Source: Pyrinomonadaceae bacterium (GTDB lineage Bacteria; Acidobacteriota; Blastocatellia; Pyrinomonadales; Pyrinomonadaceae). Taken from it: DNA of 64,000 nt. Positions 1 through 7,914 of this stretch are shown piece by piece. The stretch spans positions 56,727-120,726 of the forward strand of contig JAIBCC010000018.1 in the NCBI GenBank assembly GCA_019694395.1, read 5' to 3'. Positions within the stretch are counted from its first letter, which is position 1. The number at the start of each line of letters is the position of its first letter. The position numbers were made by a program, and so were the translations under genes. The notes under the pieces are model-generated. The model worked only from the letters and a program-made list of their open reading frames with translations, had not been told where the DNA came from and made no database searches.

Positions 1-1
1 G

Positions 2-802
2 CCATTGATAATTTTTGCCACAGTTGGTTTGTTTTTTATTTCGCCCGCTAATTTTAATTTTTCCGTAACACCTGATTACACAGCTTTTTCGAGCGCAACT
101 TTGCTTTTGATTTATGCCTTTGTCGGTTTTGAAGCGACTGTTATTCCCGCCGGAGAATCGAAAAATCCGCAAAAAGATATGCCTTTTGCGTTACTTTTGG
201 CGTTGGGATTTGTGGCGGTTTTATTCATTTTGATTCAAGTTGTCGCCATCGGAACTTTGCCGGAATTGGCAAAAAGCGAGAAACCTTTGGCGGATTCGGC
301 TTCGGTATTTATGGGAGCATTTGGTGCGGCATTCATCACAGTCGGCGCAATTATTTCGATTTTGGGAAATCTGAATGGTGGTTTTTTAGCTACAACCAGA
401 ATTCCATTTGCAATGAGTGAACAAAATGAACTGCCGCAAATTATTGGCAAAACTCACGAAAAATTCAAAACTCCATACGTTTCGATTTTGATTACCGCAA
501 TTGTGATTTTAATTTGGACGCTGTTGACTTCATTTCTGGCGGCGGTGGCAATTGCGACCATTACTCGACTGATCGTTTATGCGACTACCTGTGCGGCTTT
601 GCCCGTTTTTCGTAATCGGGAAAATATTGCAAAGGCTGAGTTTATTGCGCCGTTTGGAATTGGAACTGCTGTTTTGTCATTGATTTTGATTGGCTGGTTG
701 TTGGTTCAAGTTGATTATTTGAAAGAAGGCTTACCGATTTTGATTGCCATTGTAATTGGTTTGATTTTGTATTTTGTTAATCAAAATTTGAAAGCAAAAT
801 AG
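2..802 (+). CDS. APC-family amino acid permease, C-terminal part (cut by window edge)
   Basis: This is the C-terminal part of an integral membrane transporter of the amino acid-polyamine-organocation superfamily. The reading frame is open to the left edge, so the true start lies outside. The segment YAFVGFEATVIPAGE followed by KNPQKDMP is the family hallmark of the sixth transmembrane helix and the loop after it. At least six further hydrophobic helices follow. Substrate cannot be told from this half, but amino acids are usual. The last 26 bases overlap the 3' end of the convergent regulator gene, so the two mRNAs are complementary there. Confidence 0.85.
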   Translation, partial: PLIIFATVGLFFISPANFNFSVTPDYTAFSSATLLLIYAFVGFEATVIPAGESKNPQKDMPFALLLALGFVAVLFILIQVVAIGTLPELAKSEKPLADSASVFMGAFGAAFITVGAIISILGNLNGGFLATTRIPFAMSEQNELPQIIGKTHEKFKTPYVSILITAIVILIWTLLTSFLAAVAIATITRLIVYATTCAALPVFRNRENIAKAEFIAPFGIGTAVLSLILIGWLLVQVDYLKEGLPILIAIVIGLILYFVNQNLKAK

Positions 803-2921
803 CATCTTTATCCAAAACACCTTGCGAAATTGCTAATTTCTTACCGTCTTTTGACCAGGCAAAATTGAAAATTGTGCCGTTTGTGTAGCTGTAAAATGGC
901 TTAGATGTTGTTTGTTCAAACTCCTGGCGAACAAGCTGAGAGCCGTCCGAATCTGCGGAAATCCAATCCACGGCTTTGCTGTTCGGTGAAAAACGGCGGA
1001 AACGGGAATTCAGTGAAGCGGGAAAGATTTTGACATCCTTGGGGTTTTCCAAGGAAACAATCGCTATCATATCCGTAAATTTCTTACTTGCTTCATCGCC
1101 TGAACGGTCATAAGCCCTCGAAAAAGTAATGTATTTATTGTCGGGCGAAATTTCCATAAAAGTTTGCGGCTGAATTTCGGGATTATCAAAAAAAATCTCT
1201 TCGGTATTAGTTTGCAAATTAAATCGGCGAATATTTGCTCCGTTTTTACCGCGAAAGATGTAATAGAGAAATTTTGAATCGTTGGTGATCTGGGGGGATT
1301 GGCGTTGTCCGTCAGTTCCGTTGGTCAATTGTTTGAGATTTTTACCCTCCAAATCCATCTGATAAATATTGGCGAAACCATTTTTGTTCATCACAAACCA
1401 GATGAAATTTCCATCAGAAGTCGGAAGTCTGGAAGAATCTGTTCTTCCTTCAGTAATTAAAGTTTTTGCCGAAGTTTTCAAATCAAAAACATTCAATTGT
1501 TCAGTTAAATCATTAGCTGTTTGGCTGGAAAAAATTACTTTGTCATTGTCAATCCAATCCAAACTTTGCTGTCCGACATAGTTTTGATTTCCAGAAGTAA
1601 TTTGCTGAATTTCGCTCAGATTTTCGCCATCTGCCACAAAAATATTTGAATTTGTATTTGATTGCAGTGCCAATAAAAATTTGCCGTCGGCTGAAACGGA
1701 TGCTTCGGTATAACTCATCAGACCATTGGTCAACGGCTCAACTTTATAATCAGGAAAAGAAACCTTCCATAAATGCAGGAATTTTCCACCTTCGGTTGCC
1801 GAGACGATAAAGCTTTTACCATTGGGCAACCAGATTGCCTGTTCAAATCGTTTGAGGTTTTCGAGTTTTATTTCGGTTTTTTCATTTGCGGTCTGGTCAA
1901 CCATAAAAAGCTGACCCGTGCCGTTCGGAATATTGGTCGGAAAGACTATTTTCGAGCCGTCCGGCGACCACGCGGGCGAACATTCCAGGCAAAGACTGTT
2001 TGGTTGTTCGGCGGCAAAAAACTCGGATTCTGCGCCTGTTTCCAAATTTTTAACCTTCAAATTGAATTTAGCAATCGGCGGAACATTCAGAAAATATGCG
2101 ATCTTTTTGCCATCGGGTGAGATGCTGAAAGAACCCCACGATTTTTCCAATACTGTTTGGGATTCGCCCCCGAATCTGGAGACTTTGAGGACTTTTGCTT
2201 GCGCGGCAAAGACACGATTATTGCGAAAATAAAGAAAATTTCCGTCCGGCGAAAATTGCAGACAGTTGTAGGATTCAACGTTTGGAATCTCAATTTTGAT
2301 CTCTTTGCGAGTGGCAACATCCTGCAAAAAAACTTCGTTTCCGCGAATAAAAGCGATTGATTTGCCATCGGGCGAAAGTGTTGCATTGGTTAACTTTCCG
2401 CTATCGGTCAGTTTGGTGAATTTTATTCGGTCAATAGTTTTATTGCCGTGTTCGGCGGGGCTTTTTGGATAAAATTTCCAAATTAACAGACCAATCACTC
2501 CCAAAACTAAAACTAAAATTGAGGCGAACAAAATCGGTTTTAGGTTGTTTTTTGAAACGGGTGAAGTTTTGAATTCTCTTTTTTGAGATGATTCTTTCGT
2601 ATTAATGGGAAAAGTGATTCGGTAGCCGAATCCCTTTTTGTTTTCGATAAAAGACATCCCGTCTTCATCATTTCCCAAAATTTTCCGCAAAGTGTAAATA
2701 TTTTGGGTCAGAACACCGTCTTCGACAAAAGTTCCGTTCCAAAGTTTCTCAAAAATCTCTTGTTTGGTGACGAAATCGCCGTTTTTTTCTAACAACAGGG
2801 AAAGTAACTCCAAAGCCTTGAGCGGCAATGTAATTAGTTCATTGCCTTTCCAAAGTTTTTTCCTTCTGTAATCGAAACGAAAGTCTAAAAATTTATAAAT
2901 TTCGCTGTTTTCGTCGTTCAT
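777..2921 (-). CDS. Winged-helix regulator with TolB-like propeller (CadC-like, membrane-anchored)
   Basis: The protein has about 714 residues. An OmpR/PhoB-type winged-helix domain comes first (roughly residues 8-105; VLTQNIYTLRKILG resembles the recognition helix). One transmembrane helix follows at about 127-150 (ILVLVLGVIGLLIW). The rest is an extracytoplasmic beta-propeller with repeated SPDGKxI motifs of the PD40/TolB type. This is the architecture of one-component membrane regulators such as CadC, with a propeller as the putative sensor, and it is frequent in Acidobacteriota. I chose the Met at 2921 rather than the one at 2981, because the earlier start would place three tandem 10-bp repeats inside the coding region. 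Target genes are unknown. Confidence 0.85.
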   Translation of the reverse strand: MNDENSEIYKFLDFRFDYRRKKLWKGNELITLPLKALELLSLLLEKNGDFVTKQEIFEKLWNGTFVEDGVLTQNIYTLRKILGNDEDGMSFIENKKGFGYRITFPINTKESSQKREFKTSPVSKNNLKPILFASILVLVLGVIGLLIWKFYPKSPAEHGNKTIDRIKFTKLTDSGKLTNATLSPDGKSIAFIRGNEVFLQDVATRKEIKIEIPNVESYNCLQFSPDGNFLYFRNNRVFAAQAKVLKVSRFGGESQTVLEKSWGSFSISPDGKKIAYFLNVPPIAKFNLKVKNLETGAESEFFAAEQPNSLCLECSPAWSPDGSKIVFPTNIPNGTGQLFMVDQTANEKTEIKLENLKRFEQAIWLPNGKSFIVSATEGGKFLHLWKVSFPDYKVEPLTNGLMSYTEASVSADGKFLLALQSNTNSNIFVADGENLSEIQQITSGNQNYVGQQSLDWIDNDKVIFSSQTANDLTEQLNVFDLKTSAKTLITEGRTDSSRLPTSDGNFIWFVMNKNGFANIYQMDLEGKNLKQLTNGTDGQRQSPQITNDSKFLYYIFRGKNGANIRRFNLQTNTEEIFFDNPEIQPQTFMEISPDNKYITFSRAYDRSGDEASKKFTDMIAIVSLENPKDVKIFPASLNSRFRRFSPNSKAVDWISADSDGSQLVRQEFEQTTSKPFYSYTNGTIFNFAWSKDGKKLAISQGVLDKDAILLSNFD

Positions 2922-2930
2922 ATCCCAAGA

Positions 2931-2958
2931 TTTGAGACAATTTGAGACAATTTGAGAC
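2931..2958. repeat. Tandem 10-bp repeat, three copies of TTTGAGACAA
   Basis: Three consecutive copies (the third ends in CTC instead of CAA) lie just upstream of the start of the winged-helix regulator. They may be an operator for the regulator itself or a member of the short-period repeat class seen at many other junctions here. A related heptad word, TTGAGAC, occurs at 36898-36925. Confidence 0.8.
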
Positions 2959-3076
2959 TCATTTGAAGCTAATAAGTCCAATTATCCCTAAACTTAAAAC
3001 TGCTACCCCCGATCTCCCAAACATCAGGGGAATCTTTCAAAACATTCAATTTTATAACAAAAAAGGAAAAAATAGT

Positions 3077-3628
3077 ATGAGAGGTTTAACAATAATTTTG
3101 GCTGTGATGACAGCATTTTCGGTATCGGTTTTTGCCCAGAGCAACAAAAAATCGGGCGATTATCAAATGGTTGATTTAATTGCCAATAAAGTCGTGACAG
3201 TCGAAGGTTCTTTGAAAAACGGTAAATTGATGAGCGATCTAGGATGGGCTTCGCGCAGTTCAACGGCGTGTTTTCCTTCAACCCAAAACGCCAAATTTAA
3301 CGGCAACCACGTTCTTTTTGTGACCCAAATGCCAGCCCGTTCAATCTTAAAAGTAACGGTCAAACCGAAAAACAGTAATGCAAATTTGAGTATTTACGGC
3401 TATCAGCTTGCGGTTGGCGATGTTGTTTTACCCTTAAATTTACAAAGTTGTGTGACCTGCGAAGCCGAACACAAATGGGATTATCCCAAACGGGGAAAAA
3501 CTCAAGATGATTCGCGCATTATTTCGCTCAACACAGTCGGAGTCGGTTACAGCGTCATCATCGGTGTTGCCGGTGCAAATGGATTAACCGATGCGGATTT
3601 TACACTCGAATTTAGTTTAGAAAAATAA
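3077..3628 (+). CDS. Secreted protein of unknown function
   Basis: The protein has 183 residues with a clear signal peptide (MRGLTIILAVMTAFSVSVFAQ). The start at 3077 is preceded by an AAAAGGA ribosome-binding site; an upstream Met in the same frame has neither signal peptide nor site. The mature part contains isolated cysteines (for example LQSCVTCEAEHKW) and looks beta-rich. I recognise no family. It lies 12 bases before the next secreted protein gene and is probably cotranscribed with it. Confidence 0.7.
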   Translation: MRGLTIILAVMTAFSVSVFAQSNKKSGDYQMVDLIANKVVTVEGSLKNGKLMSDLGWASRSSTACFPSTQNAKFNGNHVLFVTQMPARSILKVTVKPKNSNANLSIYGYQLAVGDVVLPLNLQSCVTCEAEHKWDYPKRGKTQDDSRIISLNTVGVGYSVIIGVAGANGLTDADFTLEFSLEK

Positions 3629-3640
3629 AACGGAGAAACT

Positions 3641-4843
3641 ATGAAAAAAGCAGGTTTATTAACTTCAATTTTATTGATTGCAGCATTTACATCATTTGGG
3701 CAATTCCCCAAAATTCCGAAAATCGGACCAAAAGCGACACCAACGCCAACCACTCCGACCAATACAAATAATCCGGTTTCAAATCCGTCAACGAATAATC
3801 CGACTTCAAATTCGCCAACTACTGACGGGGTTGCCACCAAACCGCAAGCGACCGATACTCCCGTTTTTTTGAAAACTTCGCTTGATGTTCGTTGCGATTT
3901 GGAAAACCGCTATTGGAAATTACCAAACGAATCAAACTATACAAGCTGGATTCCGCAAGTTAAGTTCAAAGTTTTTTACAAAGGCAACACCAAACTTCGG
4001 TTCTTAGCGGAGTATTTTACGCCGGACGGAAAACCTTGGTTCAGCGAAACTCTTGAGCAAACGGGTTCGACTTTTGATAATCAAACGGTTGATATAGGCA
4101 GTTCACGCGGCGGAAGCGATAGATTTACCAACAAATCAACTATCCTCACAGGAACTTACGGGGTAAAAATTTCGGACACCAGAGATAATTCCGTTTTGTT
4201 CCAAGGCAAATTCAAGGTCAACAAATACAAATACGGTCCGAATATTCCGATGTTCAAAAATCAATACAGTTTTTATGTTGAACAGGATTGGAATTTGCCG
4301 ATTGGCTACGTTTGGCTTGATTGGTCGGGGAACGGTTCAAACTCTCCGTTGCCGAAAGTCAGTGTTTGGATCAAAGATGATATTCGGGCAGGTGATTTGG
4401 AGGGGCGGTTGTTCTACAATGGACAACAAGTTGCCACCACCGATGATATGGGAGAAGTCAGCGACAAAGATTACCGATACCCGAATATTATTGAAGATAA
4501 AGCACTTGCGTATTGGAAACGCTGGGATTTTGCCTGGTATAAAGTCCGTTACGCAAGTTCTGCCTTATCGCGTAAAACTTTTCCGCAAGCAAAATTTATC
4601 AACGATATGGATGGCGAATACACGGTCAAAATCTTTTACAAAGCTCAACAAATCCGCGAAGTTAATTTCAAAGTTTCCGGCGGAAATTTAGCAGACAACG
4701 GAATTGCCAAACAAAATAATTTTTCTGATTACAAAATCATTGTTCCCGTCAAAATTCTGGCAACGACCGAAAAATGGAACGCAACTGCCTGGAAAACCGA
4801 CGCTTTCTACGGCAACCCGCTGAATAATTTTAGTCTCCAGTAG
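3641..4843 (+). CDS. Secreted protein with Thr/Pro/Asn-rich linker, unknown function
   Basis: The protein has 400 residues. A signal peptide (MKKAGLLTSILLIAAFTSFGQ) is followed by a low-complexity Thr/Pro/Asn/Ser linker at about residues 30-75, then a folded domain of about 320 residues rich in Trp and Tyr. Phrases such as YTSWIPQVKFKVFYKG and GTYGVKISDTRDN suggest repeated beta-sandwich units. A GGAG site precedes the start. The gene ends in a strong intrinsic terminator. No family recognised. Confidence 0.7.
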   Translation: MKKAGLLTSILLIAAFTSFGQFPKIPKIGPKATPTPTTPTNTNNPVSNPSTNNPTSNSPTTDGVATKPQATDTPVFLKTSLDVRCDLENRYWKLPNESNYTSWIPQVKFKVFYKGNTKLRFLAEYFTPDGKPWFSETLEQTGSTFDNQTVDIGSSRGGSDRFTNKSTILTGTYGVKISDTRDNSVLFQGKFKVNKYKYGPNIPMFKNQYSFYVEQDWNLPIGYVWLDWSGNGSNSPLPKVSVWIKDDIRAGDLEGRLFYNGQQVATTDDMGEVSDKDYRYPNIIEDKALAYWKRWDFAWYKVRYASSALSRKTFPQAKFINDMDGEYTVKIFYKAQQIREVNFKVSGGNLADNGIAKQNNFSDYKIIVPVKILATTEKWNATAWKTDAFYGNPLNNFSLQ

Positions 4844-4869
4844 GATTGGATTTAATATTGATTTTATTG

Positions 4870-4905
4870 GCTGATTGGGATGATAATTTCAATCAGCTTT
4901 TTTTT
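4870..4905 (+). terminator. Intrinsic terminator
   Basis: A perfect 8-bp stem, GCTGATTG at 4870-4877 pairing with CAATCAGC at 4890-4897, is followed directly by eight T residues. It closes the two-gene secreted protein unit. Confidence 0.85.
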
Positions 4906-4942
4906 CGCAATTTTTTGAAAACACGCCGTTCATAAATCAGCT

Positions 4943-5362
4943 ATGAGAAAGATTTTAACCATAATTTTCGCTATTTTAATTTTTGCAATTTCGGCATATT
5001 CGCAAACGATTGAAAACTCAAGTCGCTCAACTATCGGCTATATTTCTTCAAGCGGAACGGTTGAAAGTTCAAGCCGTTCGACTCTTGGATATATCAGCAG
5101 TGACGGAAAAGTTGAGGATTCAAGCCGCCGCACAATTGGTTACATCAATAAAAACGGAACGGTTGAAAATGCGAGCAGAAGCACGATTGGCTACATAAAC
5201 TCAAACGGAACAATCGAAAACGGAAGCCGTTCAACGCTTGGCTACGTTAATTCAAATGGACGAGTGGAAAATTCTTCGCGCAGCACGATCGGCTACGCAG
5301 AAGGAGTTAAAATGGAACACGCAGCGGCTTTTTTCTTCTTTTTCTTTAAGCCGAAGGATTAG
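4943..5362 (+). CDS. Exported tandem-repeat protein of the 5-fold beta-flower type
   Basis: The protein has 139 residues: a signal peptide (MRKILTIIFAILIFAISAYSQ) and then six copies of a 17-residue unit with core SSRSTIGYI followed by a turn such as SSSGTVEN or NSNGRVEN. The matching 51-bp repeats are visible in the DNA. From memory this resembles proteins annotated as 5-fold beta-flower, common in Bacteroidota; the name is my recollection. After the last unit the chain ends in AAAFFFFFFKPKD, a hydrophobic run capped by charges, which could be a membrane or sorting tail. Its 3' end overlaps the convergent MFS gene by 17 bases. Confidence 0.75.
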   Translation: MRKILTIIFAILIFAISAYSQTIENSSRSTIGYISSSGTVESSSRSTLGYISSDGKVEDSSRRTIGYINKNGTVENASRSTIGYINSNGTIENGSRSTLGYVNSNGRVENSSRSTIGYAEGVKMEHAAAFFFFFFKPKD

Positions 5363-6605
5363 TTTCAGAATTTAAAGCTTTACTTCCTGCAAAAAGACAA
5401 ATCGTTGCCAAAAGACAGCTTATCGGACAAACTAACAAAGCGTAACGCATCATCACCGGATTTTCTGTAGCTCCGAAAACATCACTCAGTTTACCGATCA
5501 AGTTTGAGCCGATGATGTATGCAAAAATATTAACCGAGAAAAAATAAATCGCTACGGCAACGCCTCGACGACTCGCTCCGGCAATTTCCGTTGCATCAGC
5601 CGCCGCCGCACCGAGCCATCCCAGAGCTGCAAAAAGCAAAACAAAAGACGCACCGATGATAATGGAAAAATTATCGGTAAACAGCACTATAAACCACAAG
5701 GCGAACGAAACCGCCGACAAAATCGCTCCGTAAAACATTCGTCCGCCGCGTTGTTTTTGTCGGAAAAAATCTGCAATCACTCCTCCAAAAAGTGTTGCCG
5801 GAATTCCGGCTAAAAGTGTCAAAATTCCTGCCCAATAAGCGATAGTCGGAATCGGGATTTGATACAAACGATTGATGTAAGTTGCTCCCCAAATTGAGAA
5901 ATTATTCGTTGCAAGACCAAGAAAGGCATAACCTAAACACAACAAAAGGAATGATTTATTTGAAAGTAGCTCGCTAATATCAGAATTTGAAATGTTTTCC
6001 TCAACCTTGGCTGGTGCTGTCCGAATTGGCTCTTTTAGAAAGAAAACTAAAGCCGCAAAAATAACCCCTGGAAAGCCAACAATATAAAACGCATTTCGCC
6101 AACCAAGACCAAACAAGATTCCGCCAACGATTGCTGCCAAACCTGCTCCAATCGCAATTCCCATGGAATAAATGCTGGTCACAGTTGCCCGTTTTGAAGG
6201 TGGAAAGTAATCCGAAAGCAGGGAAATCGCCGCTGGTCCGAGCGTTGCTTCACCGACTCCGACCATCACCCGACACGCAAAAATTGACCAAAATCCCGTA
6301 GCAAAACCTGTCAAACCGGAAAACAAGCTCCACACCAACAAACCAAATGCAATCAATTTTGTCCGCGAACCTTTATCCGCTATTCGTCCAAACGGAATGC
6401 CCAGAAAAGTGTAAAAGATGGCAAATGCAGAGGTTCCGAGCAGGGAAAGCTGCAAATCGGAAAACTGCATATCCGTTTTAATGGCAGGGAAAAGGATGTA
6501 AATGATTTGGCGGTCGAGAAAATTCATCACATAGACGAACATCAAAAGTGCCAAAGCATACCAAGCATAACCGCCGGCGGATGTGTTTTCGGGTTGTTCT
6601 TGCAT
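5346..6605 (-). CDS. MFS transporter, spinster-like
   Basis: This is a 419-residue major facilitator superfamily permease with about twelve hydrophobic helices. The N-terminal YVMNFLDRQIIYILFPAIKTDM and the first-loop motif GRIADKGSRTKLI fit the spinster/hexuronate-like branch, and RVMVGVGEATLGPAAISLLSDYF marks helix 4. Substrate is unknown. A 20-bp sequence 29-48 bases upstream of the start is identical to one upstream of the TonB receptor at 18143-21451, which suggests joint control by the TetR protein encoded at 21670-22329 and a shared substrate path. Confidence 0.9.
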   Translation of the reverse strand: MQEQPENTSAGGYAWYALALLMFVYVMNFLDRQIIYILFPAIKTDMQFSDLQLSLLGTSAFAIFYTFLGIPFGRIADKGSRTKLIAFGLLVWSLFSGLTGFATGFWSIFACRVMVGVGEATLGPAAISLLSDYFPPSKRATVTSIYSMGIAIGAGLAAIVGGILFGLGWRNAFYIVGFPGVIFAALVFFLKEPIRTAPAKVEENISNSDISELLSNKSFLLLCLGYAFLGLATNNFSIWGATYINRLYQIPIPTIAYWAGILTLLAGIPATLFGGVIADFFRQKQRGGRMFYGAILSAVSFALWFIVLFTDNFSIIIGASFVLLFAALGWLGAAAADATEIAGASRRGVAVAIYFFSVNIFAYIIGSNLIGKLSDVFGATENPVMMRYALLVCPISCLLATICLFAGSKALNSETNPSA

Positions 6606-6633
6606 AAATTTATTTGAAAAAACTATGTTCTAA

Positions 6634-6653
6634 AAAAATGAACGTCCGTTTTT
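6634..6653. promoter_or_regulatory. Predicted TetR operator upstream of MFS gene
   Basis: AAAAATGAACGTCCGTTTTT is a near palindrome centred on ACGT. The same 20 bases recur at 21486-21505, and a close variant lies at 22337-22356 just upstream of tetR. Assignment to that TetR protein is inferred from the autoregulatory position of the third copy. Confidence 0.6.
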
Positions 6654-6744
6654 GGATTCTACGTTTTTTTGTTTGGATTTAGACCTAAATAGAGTTACAA
6701 TTATACAGCAAATTTCAATAAAACCAACATTTTAAGCCGAAAAT

Positions 6745-7089
6745 ATGAGCGATGAGAAAGAAAAAAATGCAAATCCGTTTTTAGATTCGATGAACGCCTT
6801 TCGCGGGATGTATGACCAGATGCTGAAACAGACTGAAAAGCAATGGGAAGAGGTCGCCCGCAATCCGATGTTTGTCGCACAAATGGCGAATAATTTTGAA
6901 CAATCAATGCAGATGCAAAAGCAAATGCGTGAAATGTTGGAAACTTCGCTCAAAGCTCTAAACCTTCCAAGCAAAGACGATATTTTACTGCTTGCCGAAA
7001 GAATGAATGCTTTGCGTTCCGAAATTGCCGAGGTCAGTGGCAAATTGGATTTGTTGATGGCTGAGAAAAAAACGAAGAAGAAAAAATGA
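6745..7089 (+). CDS. PhaE/phasin-like small subunit of PHA synthase
   Basis: The protein has 114 residues, is almost wholly alpha-helical, and ends in a lysine run. The segment LNLPSKDDILLLAERMNALRSEI resembles the C-terminal motif of PhaE, the partner of class III polyhydroxyalkanoate synthases, and of phasins. At 114 residues it is much shorter than a typical PhaE. Two PhaC-like genes follow on the same strand, now separated from it by a transposase element. Role as synthase activator or granule protein is inferred from motif and context. Confidence 0.65.
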   Translation: MSDEKEKNANPFLDSMNAFRGMYDQMLKQTEKQWEEVARNPMFVAQMANNFEQSMQMQKQMREMLETSLKALNLPSKDDILLLAERMNALRSEIAEVSGKLDLLMAEKKTKKKK

Positions 7090-7090
7090 T

Positions 7091-7902
7091 TGGAACGCGG
7101 GCAACCTGCCTGCCACATTGCGAAAGCAATGTAAAACGCCAAAGTAAATTCAAGCTAAGCTAAACTTTACTGTCGTTATTTTGTTTATATGGAAAAATCC
7201 TCTCCAAAAGGTTGGTATAGTCGGGGTTATTTACCTCATTTTGACGGCGGGGAAACTTTGCAATTTGTTACATTTCGATTATTTGATTCTTTGCCGAAAT
7301 CTGTTTTGGAAGGCTGGATTTTAGAATTTGAACGTAACAAAACAGAGGATTACGATGTTGAATTGAGAAAGCGGATTGAGAAATTTTTAGATCAAGGCTA
7401 TGGCAGTTGTTTTTTGAAAAATGATGAGGTTGCTTTTATCGTTGAAGACACTTTGCTTTTTCACGATAAAGAAAAATACAACTTAATTGCGTGGGTGGTA
7501 ATGCCCAATCACGTCCATTTTTTGGCGAGATCGTTGGAAGATTTTGGATGGAGCGAAATTATGCACTCCATCAAATCTTACACATCGAAAAAAGCCAATA
7601 AAATTTTGCAAAGAACAGGCAGATTTTGGCAGGTTGAATCGTTTGACCGATACATTCGCAATTATGAACATTTTACTAAAACTATTGATTATATTGAAAA
7701 TAATCCCGTCAAAGCAGGGCTTTGTGCAAAGAAAAGCGATTGGCGTTTTAGTAGTGCATTTCCAAGATAAACGATTAGAATGCAGGCAACTTGATTATTG
7801 CAGGCGAGTTCACTTAAAAATTTTTAACTTACTTTTAAATTGAATTTAGCTAAAGTTCGTTACATTGCTACGCAATGTGGCAGGCAGGTTGCCTGCGTTC
7901 CA
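7091..7902 (+). mobile_element. REP-associated tyrosine transposase (RAYT) element with hairpin-containing terminal inverted repeats
   Basis: Both ends carry matching inverted repeats of about 44 bases (7091-7134 and 7860-7902) beginning TGGAACGC. Each end holds two hairpins in tandem: GCAGG-CAA-CCTGC type, then ACATTGC-GAAA-GCAATGT on the left or ACATTGC-GTA-GCAATGT on the right. A degraded internal copy of the outer hairpin lies at 7775-7805. The element carries one transposase gene, begins immediately after the stop of the PhaE-like gene and ends 12 bases before the PhaC-like start. A related element without transposase is at 14991-15119. Confidence 0.85.
7189..7770 (+). CDS. REP-associated tyrosine transposase (Y1/HUH family)
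   Basis: The protein has 193 residues. It carries the HUH metal-binding motif as NHVHFL and the catalytic tyrosine in DRYIRNYEHF, followed by IDYIENNPVKAGL, all typical of TnpA_REP/RAYT proteins. The N-terminal RGYLPHFDGG is also typical of the group. RAYTs nick and join single-stranded REP hairpins, and the flanking hairpin repeats fit such substrates. The gene appears intact. Known RAYTs are usually single-copy genes that spread REP sequences in trans; the second transposase-less copy in this window fits that. Confidence 0.9.
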   Translation: MEKSSPKGWYSRGYLPHFDGGETLQFVTFRLFDSLPKSVLEGWILEFERNKTEDYDVELRKRIEKFLDQGYGSCFLKNDEVAFIVEDTLLFHDKEKYNLIAWVVMPNHVHFLARSLEDFGWSEIMHSIKSYTSKKANKILQRTGRFWQVESFDRYIRNYEHFTKTIDYIENNPVKAGLCAKKSDWRFSSAFPR

Positions 7903-7914
7903 GTCAAATAAATT

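Noticed and set aside
1918..2232. Opposite-strand frames inside the winged-helix regulator and similar long shadows elsewhere
   Set aside because: They lack ribosome-binding sites and recognisable domains, and they overlap well-supported genes fully.
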